This document shows positions 53,084-61,734 of a stretch of 64,000 nt of DNA, piece after piece. The notes below the pieces were generated by a model, which worked only from the letters and a program-made list of their open reading frames with translations, was not told the origin of the DNA and made no database searches. How positions within the stretch are numbered: the stretch's first letter is position 1; every line of letters starts with the position of its first letter. The translations under genes and the position numbers were made by a program. Source of the DNA: Chryseobacterium sp. FH1 (GTDB taxonomy: Bacteria > Bacteroidota > Bacteroidia > Flavobacteriales > Weeksellaceae); contig NZ_JPLZ01000003.1 in NCBI RefSeq assembly GCF_000735135.1, positions 1 through 64,000 on the forward strand, given 5' to 3'.

Positions 53084-54505
53084 ATGAAATCAAAATTAGC
53101 TATTTTGTCGTTGGCCTTGGCGTGCCCGGCAGTGATGTTCTCGCAAGAAATGATGCAGACGACTTCAACTACAGAAGTGGTAGAAACTACTCCACTTAAT
53201 TCTGATCCAAGATTCAACAGCTGGTCTGTTTCATTTGGTGGAGGTGTTCCGTTAATGCAAAATGCCGATCTAAAATCTGTGAGCAATGGTAATACACTCG
53301 TAGGTTATTCGGCTTACTTCAGTATCGACAAAGCCATTTCTCATGCATTCGGATTGAAATTACAATACGACCGTGGTGAAACAAGACAAGGTTATTTCAA
53401 CACGAAAGATGCAGCGCCTGCAAATGCGGCGGCTAATCTTCAAGCTGGAGCAAGAACTCAATATGATGCGATCTCATTATTAGGTGACGTTAATTTCTCA
53501 AACCTTTTGAGAAGAGTTGATAGCAAAGCAGATTACAGATGGGCAATCCACGGATATGCTGGTGTAGGGGTTTTAGCTTACAGAGCTTATCAGAAAGACG
53601 AATTTGGACAAAGAATGATGACTGAGGTTAAACCATTCAAATTCAATTCATTGTTTGGACAAGCTGGTGCAGGTTTGAAATACAAAATTACGAACAGAGT
53701 AGATATCGAAGGTAGATTGATGTATGTTGTGACTGGAGATGATGCATTCGACGGTGGCGGTAGCGATCAGTACAGTGCTATCAACAGAATCAGTGCTAAG
53801 ACTTCTGACAATTTCTTCAATGGAACTTTGGGTCTTACAGTTCATTTAGGTAAACACAGCTCAAGCCTAATGTGGCATGATCCTTTGGAAGAGGTTTACA
53901 ACAAAGTGGATGAATTGGAAACTAAAATCGATAACATCAAATTGTGTAAAACAGGTGATGCTGACAATGATGGGGTTTGTGATGATTGGGACAGACAACT
54001 TGATACGCCAGCAGGTGCAAGGGTTGACGGTTCTGGTGTAGCATTGGACGTTGATTTGGATGGCGTGATCGATCTTTATGACAAATGTGTGACGGTTCCA
54101 GGACCAGTTGAAAACGAAGGTTGTCCAGTGGTAAGCAACAGTGCTGTCTCTACTGACGAAACTATCGCAAACGGTGTTGAATTTGATTTGAATTCTGATA
54201 GAATCCTACCAAACAATACACCTATCTTGAACAGTGCTATCAGCTACATCAACTCTACTGGTGGAACTTACACTGTAATCGGTGCGACGGATACAAGAGG
54301 AACTGAAGGTTACAACCAAGCGTTGTCTGAAAGAAGAGCAAACAACGTAAAACAATATTTGATCACCAATGGTGCAGATGCATCAAAATTGGAAGCTCAA
54401 GGAAACGGTAAATTGGATTTGAAATATCCAGAGTGCGACCCAGCATCAAAATGTCCTGAGTGGAAAAACAAAGCTAATAGAAGAGTGTATTTTAAAGCAA
54501 AATAA
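53084..54505 (+). CDS. OmpA-family outer-membrane protein
   Basis: A 473-residue protein: a signal peptide (LSLALACPAVMFSQ), an N-terminal beta-barrel (about residues 40-270, strands such as SVSFGGGVPLMQNADLK and GTLGLTVHLGKHSSS), a calcium-binding TSP3-like linker (DADNDGVCDDWDRQLD near 293), and a C-terminal OmpA/MotB domain (IGATDTRGTEGYNQALSERR) that binds peptidoglycan. It links the outer membrane to the cell wall and is likely abundant. Codon use is of the highly expressed type. Confidence 0.93.
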   Translation: MKSKLAILSLALACPAVMFSQEMMQTTSTTEVVETTPLNSDPRFNSWSVSFGGGVPLMQNADLKSVSNGNTLVGYSAYFSIDKAISHAFGLKLQYDRGETRQGYFNTKDAAPANAAANLQAGARTQYDAISLLGDVNFSNLLRRVDSKADYRWAIHGYAGVGVLAYRAYQKDEFGQRMMTEVKPFKFNSLFGQAGAGLKYKITNRVDIEGRLMYVVTGDDAFDGGGSDQYSAINRISAKTSDNFFNGTLGLTVHLGKHSSSLMWHDPLEEVYNKVDELETKIDNIKLCKTGDADNDGVCDDWDRQLDTPAGARVDGSGVALDVDLDGVIDLYDKCVTVPGPVENEGCPVVSNSAVSTDETIANGVEFDLNSDRILPNNTPILNSAISYINSTGGTYTVIGATDTRGTEGYNQALSERRANNVKQYLITNGADASKLEAQGNGKLDLKYPECDPASKCPEWKNKANRRVYFKAK

Positions 54506-54524
54506 ATTTTACAATTCTATCACC

Positions 54525-54556
54525 CGAGACTGCCATTTTTTTGGCAGTCTTTTTTT
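54525..54556 (+). terminator. intrinsic terminator after the OmpA-family gene
   Basis: The stem AGACTGCCA-TTTTTT-TGGCAGTCT is followed by a T tract, 20 bp after the stop codon. Confidence 0.9.
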
Positions 54557-54572
54557 TGTGTTCCAATTGCGA

Positions 54573-55691
54573 TCATTTTTCTTTGATTAATTTTCCTAAG
54601 ATGTCAGATAAAATTTCTTGACCATTCTCATTGTAGATCAGACCATGGCTTCCTTCATCAATGGTTTCGAAATGCCAGTTTTTATTTTGATTTTTTAAGT
54701 AGATGCTGTTCACGTCTTCATATTTGAAAACGTCATCATCTTTTGCATTGATTGAATATAAAGGCTCTGAAATGTTTTTAAAATCAATGGCTCCAATGTT
54801 TAATTTTGGCATTGCAGAAATAGAGAAGTAGCCTTTGTACGGCATTTTTTTCTGTGTAGCAAACCAAAAGGTTGCCGTTCCTCCGTTTGACATTCCTCCA
54901 AGGAATAGATTGTTCTTATCGATGTTGTATTTCTTCTGAACTTCTTTGGTGATTTCCACTACATTTTTAAACGCTTCTAATTGGTCGACCCATCCAAAAT
55001 CTTTTTTTGCAAAAGGATAGATGATGATGGTATTGTGATTTTCTCCGTATTGGAAAATTGGCTCTTTTACAATGTCCGGATTTTCGTGGTAATAATTTGG
55101 AATACTATTTACGCCACCATGCAAATAAACAATGGCTTTCGTTGCTGTTTTTTCTAAATATTGTGAAGGGATATAGACCAGATAAGGAACTTTTTCGACA
55201 CCTACTTCGGAAAAATATAGTGAGTAACCTTTATTTGCTTTGATTGATTTTGAGGAAACTGCATTGTTTTTGATCGTGTCGACCCATTCCTTGCTTTTTG
55301 CTTTTGCTATATTTTCTTTTTCTATCAATGCTGTCTTCATGGAAGAGATCAGCTGTTCCCATTTTTCTGTATTGTGTAGGATCACCAGATTTTCATCTTG
55401 TAGCAAGTAATCTATTTCTCCATTTTTTAAACCTAGACCCTTGTTTTTAGCCTCCGTCAGCCAACTAAAGGCTTTCTCTTTATTTCCACACTTTACGGCA
55501 GAAACGGAACCATAGTAATAATCGAAGTAGGAACTGTTTTCAGGACTTAGATTTTTCTCCAAAATCTTAAATGCACTACAATAATCCTTCTTCTGTATAA
55601 AAGATGCAGCACTTTCAAGTTCATTTTGATAAGATTGGGCAAAGCTGAAAGTTGTAATGGATAGCATTGCAAGCGTGAAGAGTTGTTTCAT
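54573..55691 (-). CDS. exported alpha/beta hydrolase, PHB-depolymerase-like esterase
   Basis: A 372-residue protein with a signal peptide (LAMLSITTFSFAQ), an N-terminal helical TPR-like part (about residues 20-130), and a C-terminal hydrolase domain with VYLHGGVNSIPNYY, the nucleophile Ser in FLGGMSNGGTATFWFATQ near 270 and the final His in DEGSHGLIYN near 353. The family cleaves short esters outside the cell; substrate unknown. Divergent spacing of 63 bp to the AraC gene on the same strand. Confidence 0.85.
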   Translation of the reverse strand: MKQLFTLAMLSITTFSFAQSYQNELESAASFIQKKDYCSAFKILEKNLSPENSSYFDYYYGSVSAVKCGNKEKAFSWLTEAKNKGLGLKNGEIDYLLQDENLVILHNTEKWEQLISSMKTALIEKENIAKAKSKEWVDTIKNNAVSSKSIKANKGYSLYFSEVGVEKVPYLVYIPSQYLEKTATKAIVYLHGGVNSIPNYYHENPDIVKEPIFQYGENHNTIIIYPFAKKDFGWVDQLEAFKNVVEITKEVQKKYNIDKNNLFLGGMSNGGTATFWFATQKKMPYKGYFSISAMPKLNIGAIDFKNISEPLYSINAKDDDVFKYEDVNSIYLKNQNKNWHFETIDEGSHGLIYNENGQEILSDILGKLIKEK

Positions 55692-55753
55692 TGGTCATTT
55701 TTCAGCAAACATAACCTATTTTGAAGTTCAAAACTTGTAAAAATGGGACATCT

Positions 55754-56566
55754 TTACTTTTTAAAATGCCAAAAAAGATCCTCCTTACCAATCATAGAAC
55801 CTTTGTTGAAAAAATCTCTGGGCGTATTGTCTGTAAAGTTTTTGTAAACTTTGTTGAGATGCGACTGGTCTGAGTATTGGAACTCGGAAGCGATCTGTGT
55901 AAAGTTCTCTGTGGTATTTTTGGACAATTTTTGTTCGATGGTCTTCCGGAACAATATGATCTGATGAAATCTTTTGATAGAAACCCCAATATTTTGTTTG
56001 AATACTCTATTGATGTGTTTTCTACTGATATTAATCGTTTGCGATAGCTTTTCAACATGGAAGTGGTGCGGTTCTCCAAAGATAGCATCAAGACTTTTTT
56101 CAACGATAGGATTTGAAATCTCTTTCAATCTAAGGTATAGGAAATTATCTAGTAGATCAATCAGTTCCGAAATATCTTGGGTAGCAAATAAGTTATCCAT
56201 CTCTTTTTGTGAGAAGAATTCATAGTTTGTTATCCAATTAGAAAAGTGAATGTCTCTGTAAAACTGATTAATCCCAAATGGTCTGAAAACAATGACGATG
56301 CGATGGACTTTGCCAATTTGTTTTACATTGAGAGTCTTTTCACGCACCGGCACAAAGATCTGGAGCGGAGCAGCATTCTCGTTGAAGACAATGGCCTCTT
56401 TGTTTGTATAGATGTTTGATTTGTATAAGGAGATTGTGTTGTTATAATGGGGGAAGCATTCATATTCCGTGACCGTATTATTTTCTTTGATGTCCAAATA
56501 GTAATAGTCAATATACCTTTTTACTAAAGCATGTTTTGGTTTGAAGGTCTGGAATATGTTTTTCAT
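55754..56566 (-). CDS. AraC-family transcriptional regulator
   Basis: A 270-residue regulator with an N-terminal cupin-like sensing part and the C-terminal AraC DNA-binding pair of helix-turn-helices (EKLSQTINISRKHINRVFKQ near residue 193 and ENFTQIASEFQYSDQSHLN near 226). The ligand is not evident. It may control the esterase gene immediately downstream on the same strand (inference). Confidence 0.88.
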   Translation of the reverse strand: MKNIFQTFKPKHALVKRYIDYYYLDIKENNTVTEYECFPHYNNTISLYKSNIYTNKEAIVFNENAAPLQIFVPVREKTLNVKQIGKVHRIVIVFRPFGINQFYRDIHFSNWITNYEFFSQKEMDNLFATQDISELIDLLDNFLYLRLKEISNPIVEKSLDAIFGEPHHFHVEKLSQTINISRKHINRVFKQNIGVSIKRFHQIILFRKTIEQKLSKNTTENFTQIASEFQYSDQSHLNKVYKNFTDNTPRDFFNKGSMIGKEDLFWHFKK

Positions 56567-56714
56567 TTGTGTTTTGCGATTAGTTTTTAAGTCAGCTAAA
56601 AATAATGAAACTTTTCAAAAAATAAAACTTTTTTGCTATTGCAAATATTGTTTGCTAATGATCATTATTATATCACAAAAAGTAAAAATGGGAATCTGAT
56701 TGGTTTAATTACTA

Positions 56715-57303
56715 TCAAAACTGCTTTGGCTTCACCTTCCTCCCCGCACATTCCGCAATCTCCAAAATCCTTTTCTGTCTGGTTTCAGGCCTTTTCGCAC
56801 TGATGACCCAGTAAAGCATCATTTTCTTGACGGATTTGCTGAGGCTGTGGAAAAACTCGGTGGCGTTTGTTCTCCTGGAAAGTTCGAGCATTAAATCTTC
56901 GGGGATTAGGAGTTCTTCCACGCTATCCAGAATTTCCCACGAGCCGTTTTCTTTGGCAATGGTAATGCAGTCCAATCCGGCTTGGAACATTCGGTTTTCG
57001 GCGGTGAGTTTTTCTATTTTTTGTTTGTTGATTTTGGACCAGGTACTTTTCGGTTTTCGCTTTCCGAAATATTGGATGGAAGATTTATCGTCCAGTTTTT
57101 TCTTGAGGCTATCAATCCAACCAAAACAAAGCGCTTCATCCACAGCATCGCTCCAACTGACAGATGGTTTGTCCGATTTCTTGTTGTATTGAACCAGCCA
57201 AATTCCATTATCGCGCGTGTGATTTTTGATGAGCCAATTACGCCATTGCTCGGGCGTTTCGGGGTAGAAAGTTTCTTGAGTTTTATTTAGATTTGTTGGC
57301 CAT
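56715..57303 (-). pseudogene. YdeI/OmpD-associated family gene with 5' frameshift
   Basis: The frame 57143-56715 encodes the family body (DEALCFGWIDSLKKKLDDKS, later SRRTNATEFFHSL), but its N-terminal third lies in frame with no start codon: TFYPETPEQWRNWLIKNHT and GIWLVQYNKKSDKPSVSW. An ATG at 57303 reads MANKSK then TAA. Removing one T restores a continuous 195-residue protein beginning MANKSKKTQETFYPETP, the usual family length. Either a true lesion or a read error. Family function is unknown (bacteriocin-protection name in some entries). Confidence 0.65.
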
Positions 57304-57313
57304 TGATGAGATA

Positions 57314-57643
57314 TTAGTGCGTCGCCGATTTTGAAAATAAATTAATGACCAACACGCCGACGATGATGATTGCTATTCCTAAGATGGCTGGCAAATCCAA
57401 TTTCTGTTTGAAAAAGAAAACGGAGACCAAAGCCGTCAAAACAATTCCCAATCCCGTCCAAATCGCGTAAGCCACACCCAGCGGAATCTCCTTGATGGCG
57501 TGGGAAAAGAAATAAAAGCACCCGGTGAATGCAATGATTGTAATCAGACTTGGCCACAGTTTCGTGAAGTTTTCCGACCGTGCCAGACAACTTGTTCCTA
57601 AGACTTCCAGACAAATTGCCAATCCTAAAAATAGATATTTCAT
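57314..57643 (-). CDS. SMR-family small multidrug efflux protein
   Basis: A 109-residue four-helix transporter: FLGLAICLEVLGTSCLAR carries the membrane Glu14 needed for drug/proton exchange, followed by LGVAYAIWTGLGIVLTALV and a helix ending NLFSKSATH. It exports cationic compounds or guanidinium-type metabolites. A second SMR gene lies at 61402. Its gene ends 11 bp from the YdeI-family gene. Confidence 0.9.
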   Translation of the reverse strand: MKYLFLGLAICLEVLGTSCLARSENFTKLWPSLITIIAFTGCFYFFSHAIKEIPLGVAYAIWTGLGIVLTALVSVFFFKQKLDLPAILGIAIIIVGVLVINLFSKSATH

Positions 57644-57650
57644 TTTTGAT

Positions 57651-58307
57651 TTATTGTTTGATTTGATTGATTTGCTCCTGCAATTCCAAAAACATAAAGT
57701 AAACGATCGGAATATAGATCACGAGCGCAACAATTAGTGGTACTACAAATGATCTGCCTTTGTATTTCAGTTCTTTTGGTTGAGATTTATCCCTGATGAA
57801 AATCAAAATTGCGGAGCCAATGGCAGATAGAAAAAGTGGTAAAAATCTACTTTTGCCAAAATGATAATCTAATGTTTCGATGTAATTCAATAATAAAACC
57901 TGACCTGCGGAAAACAAGATTCCGAATGAAGCGGAGATCACAGCCACTTTGTTGTTCTTCAATCTAACAAAATTGATAGCCTGCAAAAATCCACCAAAGA
58001 AAACACCGAAAAGAATACTGAAAATCCAAATCACTTTGTTGGAATACAACTCGATCGCAGATGGATTTTCCGTCATATTTTCATCCCACGCTTTGTAGTA
58101 TTTATGTTTTTCATCGGTTTCCGCTTGGGTTTTCTCGCTGATCATTTGTTCGATCTGAAGTTTTTCGCTCTCTTCAAAAACCCTCCCTCGCGATTGTAGA
58201 ACTTCGTAAGCATAAGTGATGGCTGGCGCAACGAATTTACTGTCCGATTTGATATAATTTTCTAATTCTCTATCACTGAGTTTTTCAATGACTTTTTTGT
58301 TGACCAT
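57651..58307 (-). CDS. hypothetical membrane protein
   Basis: A 218-residue protein with an N-terminal coiled helical half (SDRELENYIKSDSKFVAP, then EESEKLQIEQMISEKTQA) and a C-terminal half with four membrane segments (VIWIFSILFGVFFGGF, VISASFGILFSAGQVLLL, FLPLFLSAIGSAILI, VVPLIVALVIYIPIVYFM). Not recognised as a named family. It lies 7 bp upstream of the SMR gene on the same strand and is probably co-transcribed. Confidence 0.7.
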   Translation of the reverse strand: MVNKKVIEKLSDRELENYIKSDSKFVAPAITYAYEVLQSRGRVFEESEKLQIEQMISEKTQAETDEKHKYYKAWDENMTENPSAIELYSNKVIWIFSILFGVFFGGFLQAINFVRLKNNKVAVISASFGILFSAGQVLLLNYIETLDYHFGKSRFLPLFLSAIGSAILIFIRDKSQPKELKYKGRSFVVPLIVALVIYIPIVYFMFLELQEQINQIKQ

Positions 58308-58349
58308 CTTTATCTATTGTTGAAAATTTTCCCAAACGAAAGTAATCAA

Positions 58350-58377
58350 AAAAAGCTGAAGTTTTCACCCCAGCTTG
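58350..58377 (-). terminator. intrinsic terminator after the monooxygenase-like gene
   Basis: On the minus strand AAGCTG-GGGTGAAAACTT-CAGCTTTTTTT. It resembles the terminator at 7534 (AAGCTGAAGT) in sequence. Confidence 0.75.
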
Positions 58378-58398
58378 TCATCTAAAAAATGTTTTTTC

Positions 58399-58710
58399 TT
58401 ATCCTAAATCCAACTCAGAAGCCAAAATAACTTCTCTGTTTTCCAACAACGGAATGATTTGTTTCACTGCAATTTCCTGATAATGATTCGAATTTTTATG
58501 AACTTCGATGCTCGCCATATCTTTATAGCTTTCGTTTAATATCAAAGTATTGCTGTCAGAATTGTCTTGATAGATTTTATAAAATATATTGCCTTCTTCA
58601 TTTGTACTTTTTTCAATCAATGATGGAAGTAAATCCAAAACGGTTTGTAGTTCTCCATTCTTAACTTGCCATTTGGCGAAGATGAAAATAGGTTGACTTT
58701 GATTTTCCAT
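58399..58710 (-). CDS. putative quinol monooxygenase (ABM fold)
   Basis: A 103-residue antibiotic-biosynthesis-monooxygenase-type protein: FIFAKWQVKNGELQTVLDLL, FYKIYQDNSDSNTLILNESY and MASIEVHKNSNHYQEIAVKQ. The fold forms a small ferredoxin-like barrel acting on quinols or aromatics (family knowledge). It starts 2 bp after the DJ-1/PfpI gene, so the two are co-transcribed. Confidence 0.85.
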   Translation of the reverse strand: MENQSQPIFIFAKWQVKNGELQTVLDLLPSLIEKSTNEEGNIFYKIYQDNSDSNTLILNESYKDMASIEVHKNSNHYQEIAVKQIIPLLENREVILASELDLG

Positions 58711-58712
58711 AA

Positions 58713-59390
58713 TTAATTTTTTTGATTTAATGAAGCCACAATTTTCTCTCCAACACCTCTCGCAGATTCAGGGTTTTGACCTGTCACAAGATTTCCGTCT
58801 GCAATGCTGTGTGCTGACCAAGCGGTTTCTGCGTGGAAGATGGCACCTTGTTTTGACAGTTCGGTTTGAAGGTCAAAAGGAACATCGGCAATCGCGTACA
58901 TTGATTCTTCTTCCGTGGTGAATGAGGTGATGTTTTTTCCATCAACCAAATATTTTCCGTTGCTCAATTTTACATTTAATAATGAAACTGGACCGTGACA
59001 AACGGCGCCTACAACTGCACCGCGTTCGTAAGTTTCGGCAAGTACTTTTTTCAAAGTCTGATGTTCCGGCATATCGACCATCGGAGCCAATCCGCCTGGC
59101 GTGAAAACAGCGTCATAAACGGTCGTGTCCACATAGCTTAGTTTGGTCGCTTTCTGCATTTCTGCCCAGCCATCACCAGTTAAAAATTTCAAATTGCCCG
59201 GGTCGCCGGCAAGATCCAATCCGTCAAGGTAAGGTGTTTCACCAGTCAATGAAGCGAAATCGATTTGGAATCCTGCCTTGTCAAAATCTGCGTATGGATG
59301 CGCTACTTCTGGTAAGAATGTCCCGGTTCTTCTGTTGTTTGGTCCAATTGAATTTGCGTTGGAAACAATGATTAAGATTTTCTTTTTCAT
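58713..59390 (-). CDS. DJ-1/PfpI-family protein
   Basis: A 225-residue DJ-1/PfpI superfamily protein (Hsp31/ES1-like). LIIVSNANSIGPNNRRTGTF opens it, DAVFTPGGLAPMVDMPEHQT lies near residue 95, and the nucleophile Cys in GAVCHGPVSLLN near 133 follows the usual elbow. Related proteins act as glyoxalase III or amidases on damaged aldehydes. It is downstream of a Crp/Fnr gene, as are the other redox-type enzymes of this window. Confidence 0.9.
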   Translation of the reverse strand: MKKKILIIVSNANSIGPNNRRTGTFLPEVAHPYADFDKAGFQIDFASLTGETPYLDGLDLAGDPGNLKFLTGDGWAEMQKATKLSYVDTTVYDAVFTPGGLAPMVDMPEHQTLKKVLAETYERGAVVGAVCHGPVSLLNVKLSNGKYLVDGKNITSFTTEEESMYAIADVPFDLQTELSKQGAIFHAETAWSAHSIADGNLVTGQNPESARGVGEKIVASLNQKN

Positions 59391-59436
59391 ATCTTATAAT
59401 TTTAATTGTTATTGATTTTGTTTAAAATTAATAAGA

Positions 59437-59444
59437 CAAAAGTA
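59437..59444 (-). promoter_or_regulatory. -7 box of the DJ-1/quinol monooxygenase operon
   Basis: TACTTTTG on the minus strand is a perfect TAnnTTTG element, 46 bp upstream of the ATG. A partial palindrome GAC-ACAA-GTC is centred 30.5 bp upstream of it, near the class II position. A second short repeat (CTTCAA-N7-TTGAAG at 59446-59464) overlaps the promoter. Confidence 0.55.
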
Positions 59445-59485
59445 GCTTCAACACCGCCTTGAAGAGAAGGACACAAGTCACAAAA

Positions 59486-59509
59486 AAAGTGTGACCGTAA
59501 TCACACTTT
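59486..59509 (-). terminator. terminator and CRP-like palindrome after the Crp/Fnr gene
   Basis: AAAGTGTGA-N6-TCACACTTT has perfect 9-bp arms. On the minus strand it is followed by seven T residues and lies 10 bp after the stop of the Crp/Fnr gene, as a terminator should. The same sequence matches the CRP core TGTGA-N6-TCACA and sits about 66 bp before the next transcript start. Both roles are possible. Confidence 0.6.
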
Positions 59510-59518
59510 CTGTATTTT

Positions 59519-60082
59519 TTATTTGGAATAAAGTCTGCTGAGCGTCTCCCTACTGACACCGAGATATTCTGCAATCAGCTTTTTTGGAATGCTTTGAAGT
59601 AAGTCGGGGTACAATTTAGAGAATTCTTCATACCGCTGTTGTGGCGTGCTGGAAAGCAAAAGTTTGACACGTTGTTGGAGCGCGATGTAGCCGTTGGTCA
59701 ATTTCATTCTGTAGAAATGTTCCATTTTATGGAGTTCCGATGACAGTTTTTCCCTGCCTTCCAAAGTGGAGACCAAGACTTCGCCAGCTTCGATGCATTC
59801 GATGTACATTGTTGCTTTCTTATTCTGAAAAAATGCCTGATAATCGGACATCCACCAATTTTCTTTGGCAAATTGAAGAATGAATTCCTTGCCCTGCTCA
59901 TCTAAGTAAAACACTTTGAAGATGCCTGACAGCACCAAAAATTCATACTGAACATCGTCACCTTCATTGATTAGAAACTGATTCTTCAACGTTCGTTTCG
60001 GTGTGAAGAATGGTTTTATCAAATCAAATTCATCATTTGTCAATGAGACGATTTCTCCAATATGCGTGCGCAGTTTTTCCAT
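59519..60082 (-). CDS. Crp/Fnr family regulator (DJ-1 module)
   Basis: A 187-residue cNMP-domain regulator: VLSGIFKVFYLDEQGKEFIL, then MSDYQAFFQNKKATMYIECI, and a C-terminal HTH PKKLIAEYLGVSRETLSRLY. It lies upstream of the DJ-1 and monooxygenase genes in the same direction. The size and gene order are the same as in the modules at 8649 and 62670, so the three regulators are probably paralogues controlling neighbouring enzymes. Ligand unknown. Confidence 0.85.
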   Translation of the reverse strand: MEKLRTHIGEIVSLTNDEFDLIKPFFTPKRTLKNQFLINEGDDVQYEFLVLSGIFKVFYLDEQGKEFILQFAKENWWMSDYQAFFQNKKATMYIECIEAGEVLVSTLEGREKLSSELHKMEHFYRMKLTNGYIALQQRVKLLLSSTPQQRYEEFSKLYPDLLQSIPKKLIAEYLGVSRETLSRLYSK

Positions 60083-60094
60083 TGGATTTGCTTT

Positions 60095-60676
60095 CTAAAC
60101 CTCTTCTTTTGTAATCCATTTTCCGACTGTTGGTGCTTCGTAATTCTTCATTTTGTCCAACAGTTCTTCAATATTATCGCTCACAATGAGCATATCTTGG
60201 TTCACTTGTTTGAGGAAACCTTTGTCAACGGTCGTTTGTATGAATGTAATCAATGAATCATAAAATCCATCGATATTCAGGATGGCGATTGGTTTTTTGT
60301 GAAGTCCCAATTGCGCCCAGGTCAGCATTTCGAAAAATTCTTCCAAGGTTCCAAAACCGCCTGGCAAAGCAATCACGCCGTCGCAAAGGTCGTTCATTTT
60401 GGTTTTTCGTTCGTGCATTGTTTCCACCAAAAATAATTCGGTCAAGTGGTCGTGGGCAATTTCTTTTGACCTGAGGAAGTTGGGCAAAACACCAAAAACT
60501 TCGCCACCTTTTTCCAAAACGCCATCTGCTACAGCGCCCATCAATCCGACGTTTGCACCGCCATAGACCAATCCGATATTCTCTTCCGCCAGTTTGTTTC
60601 CTAATAAAATGGCTTGTGTTTTATAAATCTCATCAGTTCCGAAGCTGGAACCGCAAAATACTGTTACTCGTCTCAT
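60095..60676 (-). CDS. LOG-family nucleotide phosphoribohydrolase
   Basis: A 193-residue Rossmann-fold protein of the LOG/TIGR00730 family: VYGGANVGLMGAVADGVLEK near residue 37, HERKTKMNDLCDGVIALPGG near 88, and the catalytic GFGTLEEFFEMLTWAQLG. LOG enzymes hydrolyse AMP or cytokinin nucleotides to release the base. Its stop lies 12 bp from the Crp/Fnr gene start, so they may share a transcript. Confidence 0.93.
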   Translation of the reverse strand: MRRVTVFCGSSFGTDEIYKTQAILLGNKLAEENIGLVYGGANVGLMGAVADGVLEKGGEVFGVLPNFLRSKEIAHDHLTELFLVETMHERKTKMNDLCDGVIALPGGFGTLEEFFEMLTWAQLGLHKKPIAILNIDGFYDSLITFIQTTVDKGFLKQVNQDMLIVSDNIEELLDKMKNYEAPTVGKWITKEEV

Positions 60677-60689
60677 AATTTCTTAAATT

Positions 60690-61289
60690 CTATTTAATCC
60701 AGCCCACCAATTTTTTCCAATTTTCCATCTCCGTTTTTCTCTTAAACAAATCTTTTGGTGGCGAATGATTTTCGTTTTTTGCCTGTGTTCTGATGATTTC
60801 CGCTTGTTCCTCAAGTGTATTCAAACCAATCGATTTTCTTCTTTGATCGACTTTCTTGATGTCATCAAAAGCATTCGGGCTCAATTCTCCATTTTCGTCC
60901 CAGTCAAATTGGGTTCCGTAAAATTGCGGTTTATTTTCAAAAGTCGCAATTCGGTCTGTGAGATAGGCGAGATTTCTTGGATCAGCTTTCATCTTTTTGA
61001 CTTCAATTTCCAAAAGTTCAGCACATTTTTTCATAAACTCAGGTTTTCCAATCGAGTGTTGAATCACCAACCAAGCTGAATAAGCGGAATGATTTCCCAC
61101 TTTTTCAACTGTTGGAAATCCAATGATATCGATGATTTGATTTAAAACTTCCGCATTTTGATTGTGAAGATTTTCCATTTCTTTATTGTAACCTTCACCC
61201 AATTTTCCTTCTGAAATCAATTTTTCCCGAAGCTCCAAATCTGCATTTTGAAGTCCAATGATGATTTCGGGAATGTCTTTTTGGTTCAT
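60690..61289 (-). CDS. DUF6624-like protein, chromosomal copy
   Basis: A 199-residue soluble protein: SAYSAWLVIQHSIGKPEFMK, LTDRIATFENKPQFYGTQFD, then DQRRKSIGLNTLEEQAEIIR. It shares this order of motifs with the cassette gene at 10094 and so belongs to the same family, which I take to be DUF6624. Here there is no signal peptide. It is 13 bp upstream of the LOG gene on the same strand. Function unknown. Confidence 0.75.
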   Translation of the reverse strand: MNQKDIPEIIIGLQNADLELREKLISEGKLGEGYNKEMENLHNQNAEVLNQIIDIIGFPTVEKVGNHSAYSAWLVIQHSIGKPEFMKKCAELLEIEVKKMKADPRNLAYLTDRIATFENKPQFYGTQFDWDENGELSPNAFDDIKKVDQRRKSIGLNTLEEQAEIIRTQAKNENHSPPKDLFKRKTEMENWKKLVGWIK

Positions 61290-61354
61290 ATTTATTGGGA
61301 TCTATAATTAATGAAATATAGCTTTAATCATTAATAATTCGGTGCAAAATTAAT

Positions 61355-61386
61355 TAAAAAAAACTCTCAAATGCTGAGGGGTTTTT
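61355..61386 (-). terminator. intrinsic terminator after the SMR gene
   Basis: On the minus strand AAAAACCCCTCAGC-N5-GAGAGTTTT with a T8 tract, 16 bp after the SMR stop. Confidence 0.75.
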
Positions 61387-61401
61387 AAGTTTATGATTGA
61401 A

Positions 61402-61728
61402 TCAATGCGAAGTTTTGGAAAAAAAATTCATAATCACGACACCAATTACGATTAACAAAATTCCAATGATTGCTGGAGAATCCAATTTCTGTTTGAAGAT
61501 AAAAACAGAAACCATTGCAGTGAGAACAATGCCCAAACCTGCCCAAATCGCATAAGCTACGCCCAATGGAATTGTCTTCAAGGCTAATGATAGAAAATAA
61601 AAACAAATCAGATAAGCCACAATCACGACGATGGAAGGTAGCCATTTGGTAAAACCTTCTGAAGCTTTCATAAAACTGGAGCCGACCACTTCAAAGATAA
61701 TGGCCAAACCAAGAAATAAGTATTTCAT
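61402..61728 (-). CDS. SMR-family small multidrug efflux protein, second copy
   Basis: A 108-residue four-helix SMR transporter: LGLAIIFEVVGSSFMKAS with the functional Glu14, LGVAYAIWAGLGIVLTAMV and a final IMNFFSKTSH. It is clearly paralogous to the gene at 57314 (same YAIW-GLGIVLTA-VSVF-FKQKLD core). It is 6 bp downstream of the NAD(P)H-binding protein gene and part of its operon. Confidence 0.92.
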   Translation of the reverse strand: MKYLFLGLAIIFEVVGSSFMKASEGFTKWLPSIVVIVAYLICFYFLSLALKTIPLGVAYAIWAGLGIVLTAMVSVFIFKQKLDSPAIIGILLIVIGVVIMNFFSKTSH

Positions 61729-61734
61729 AATCTG

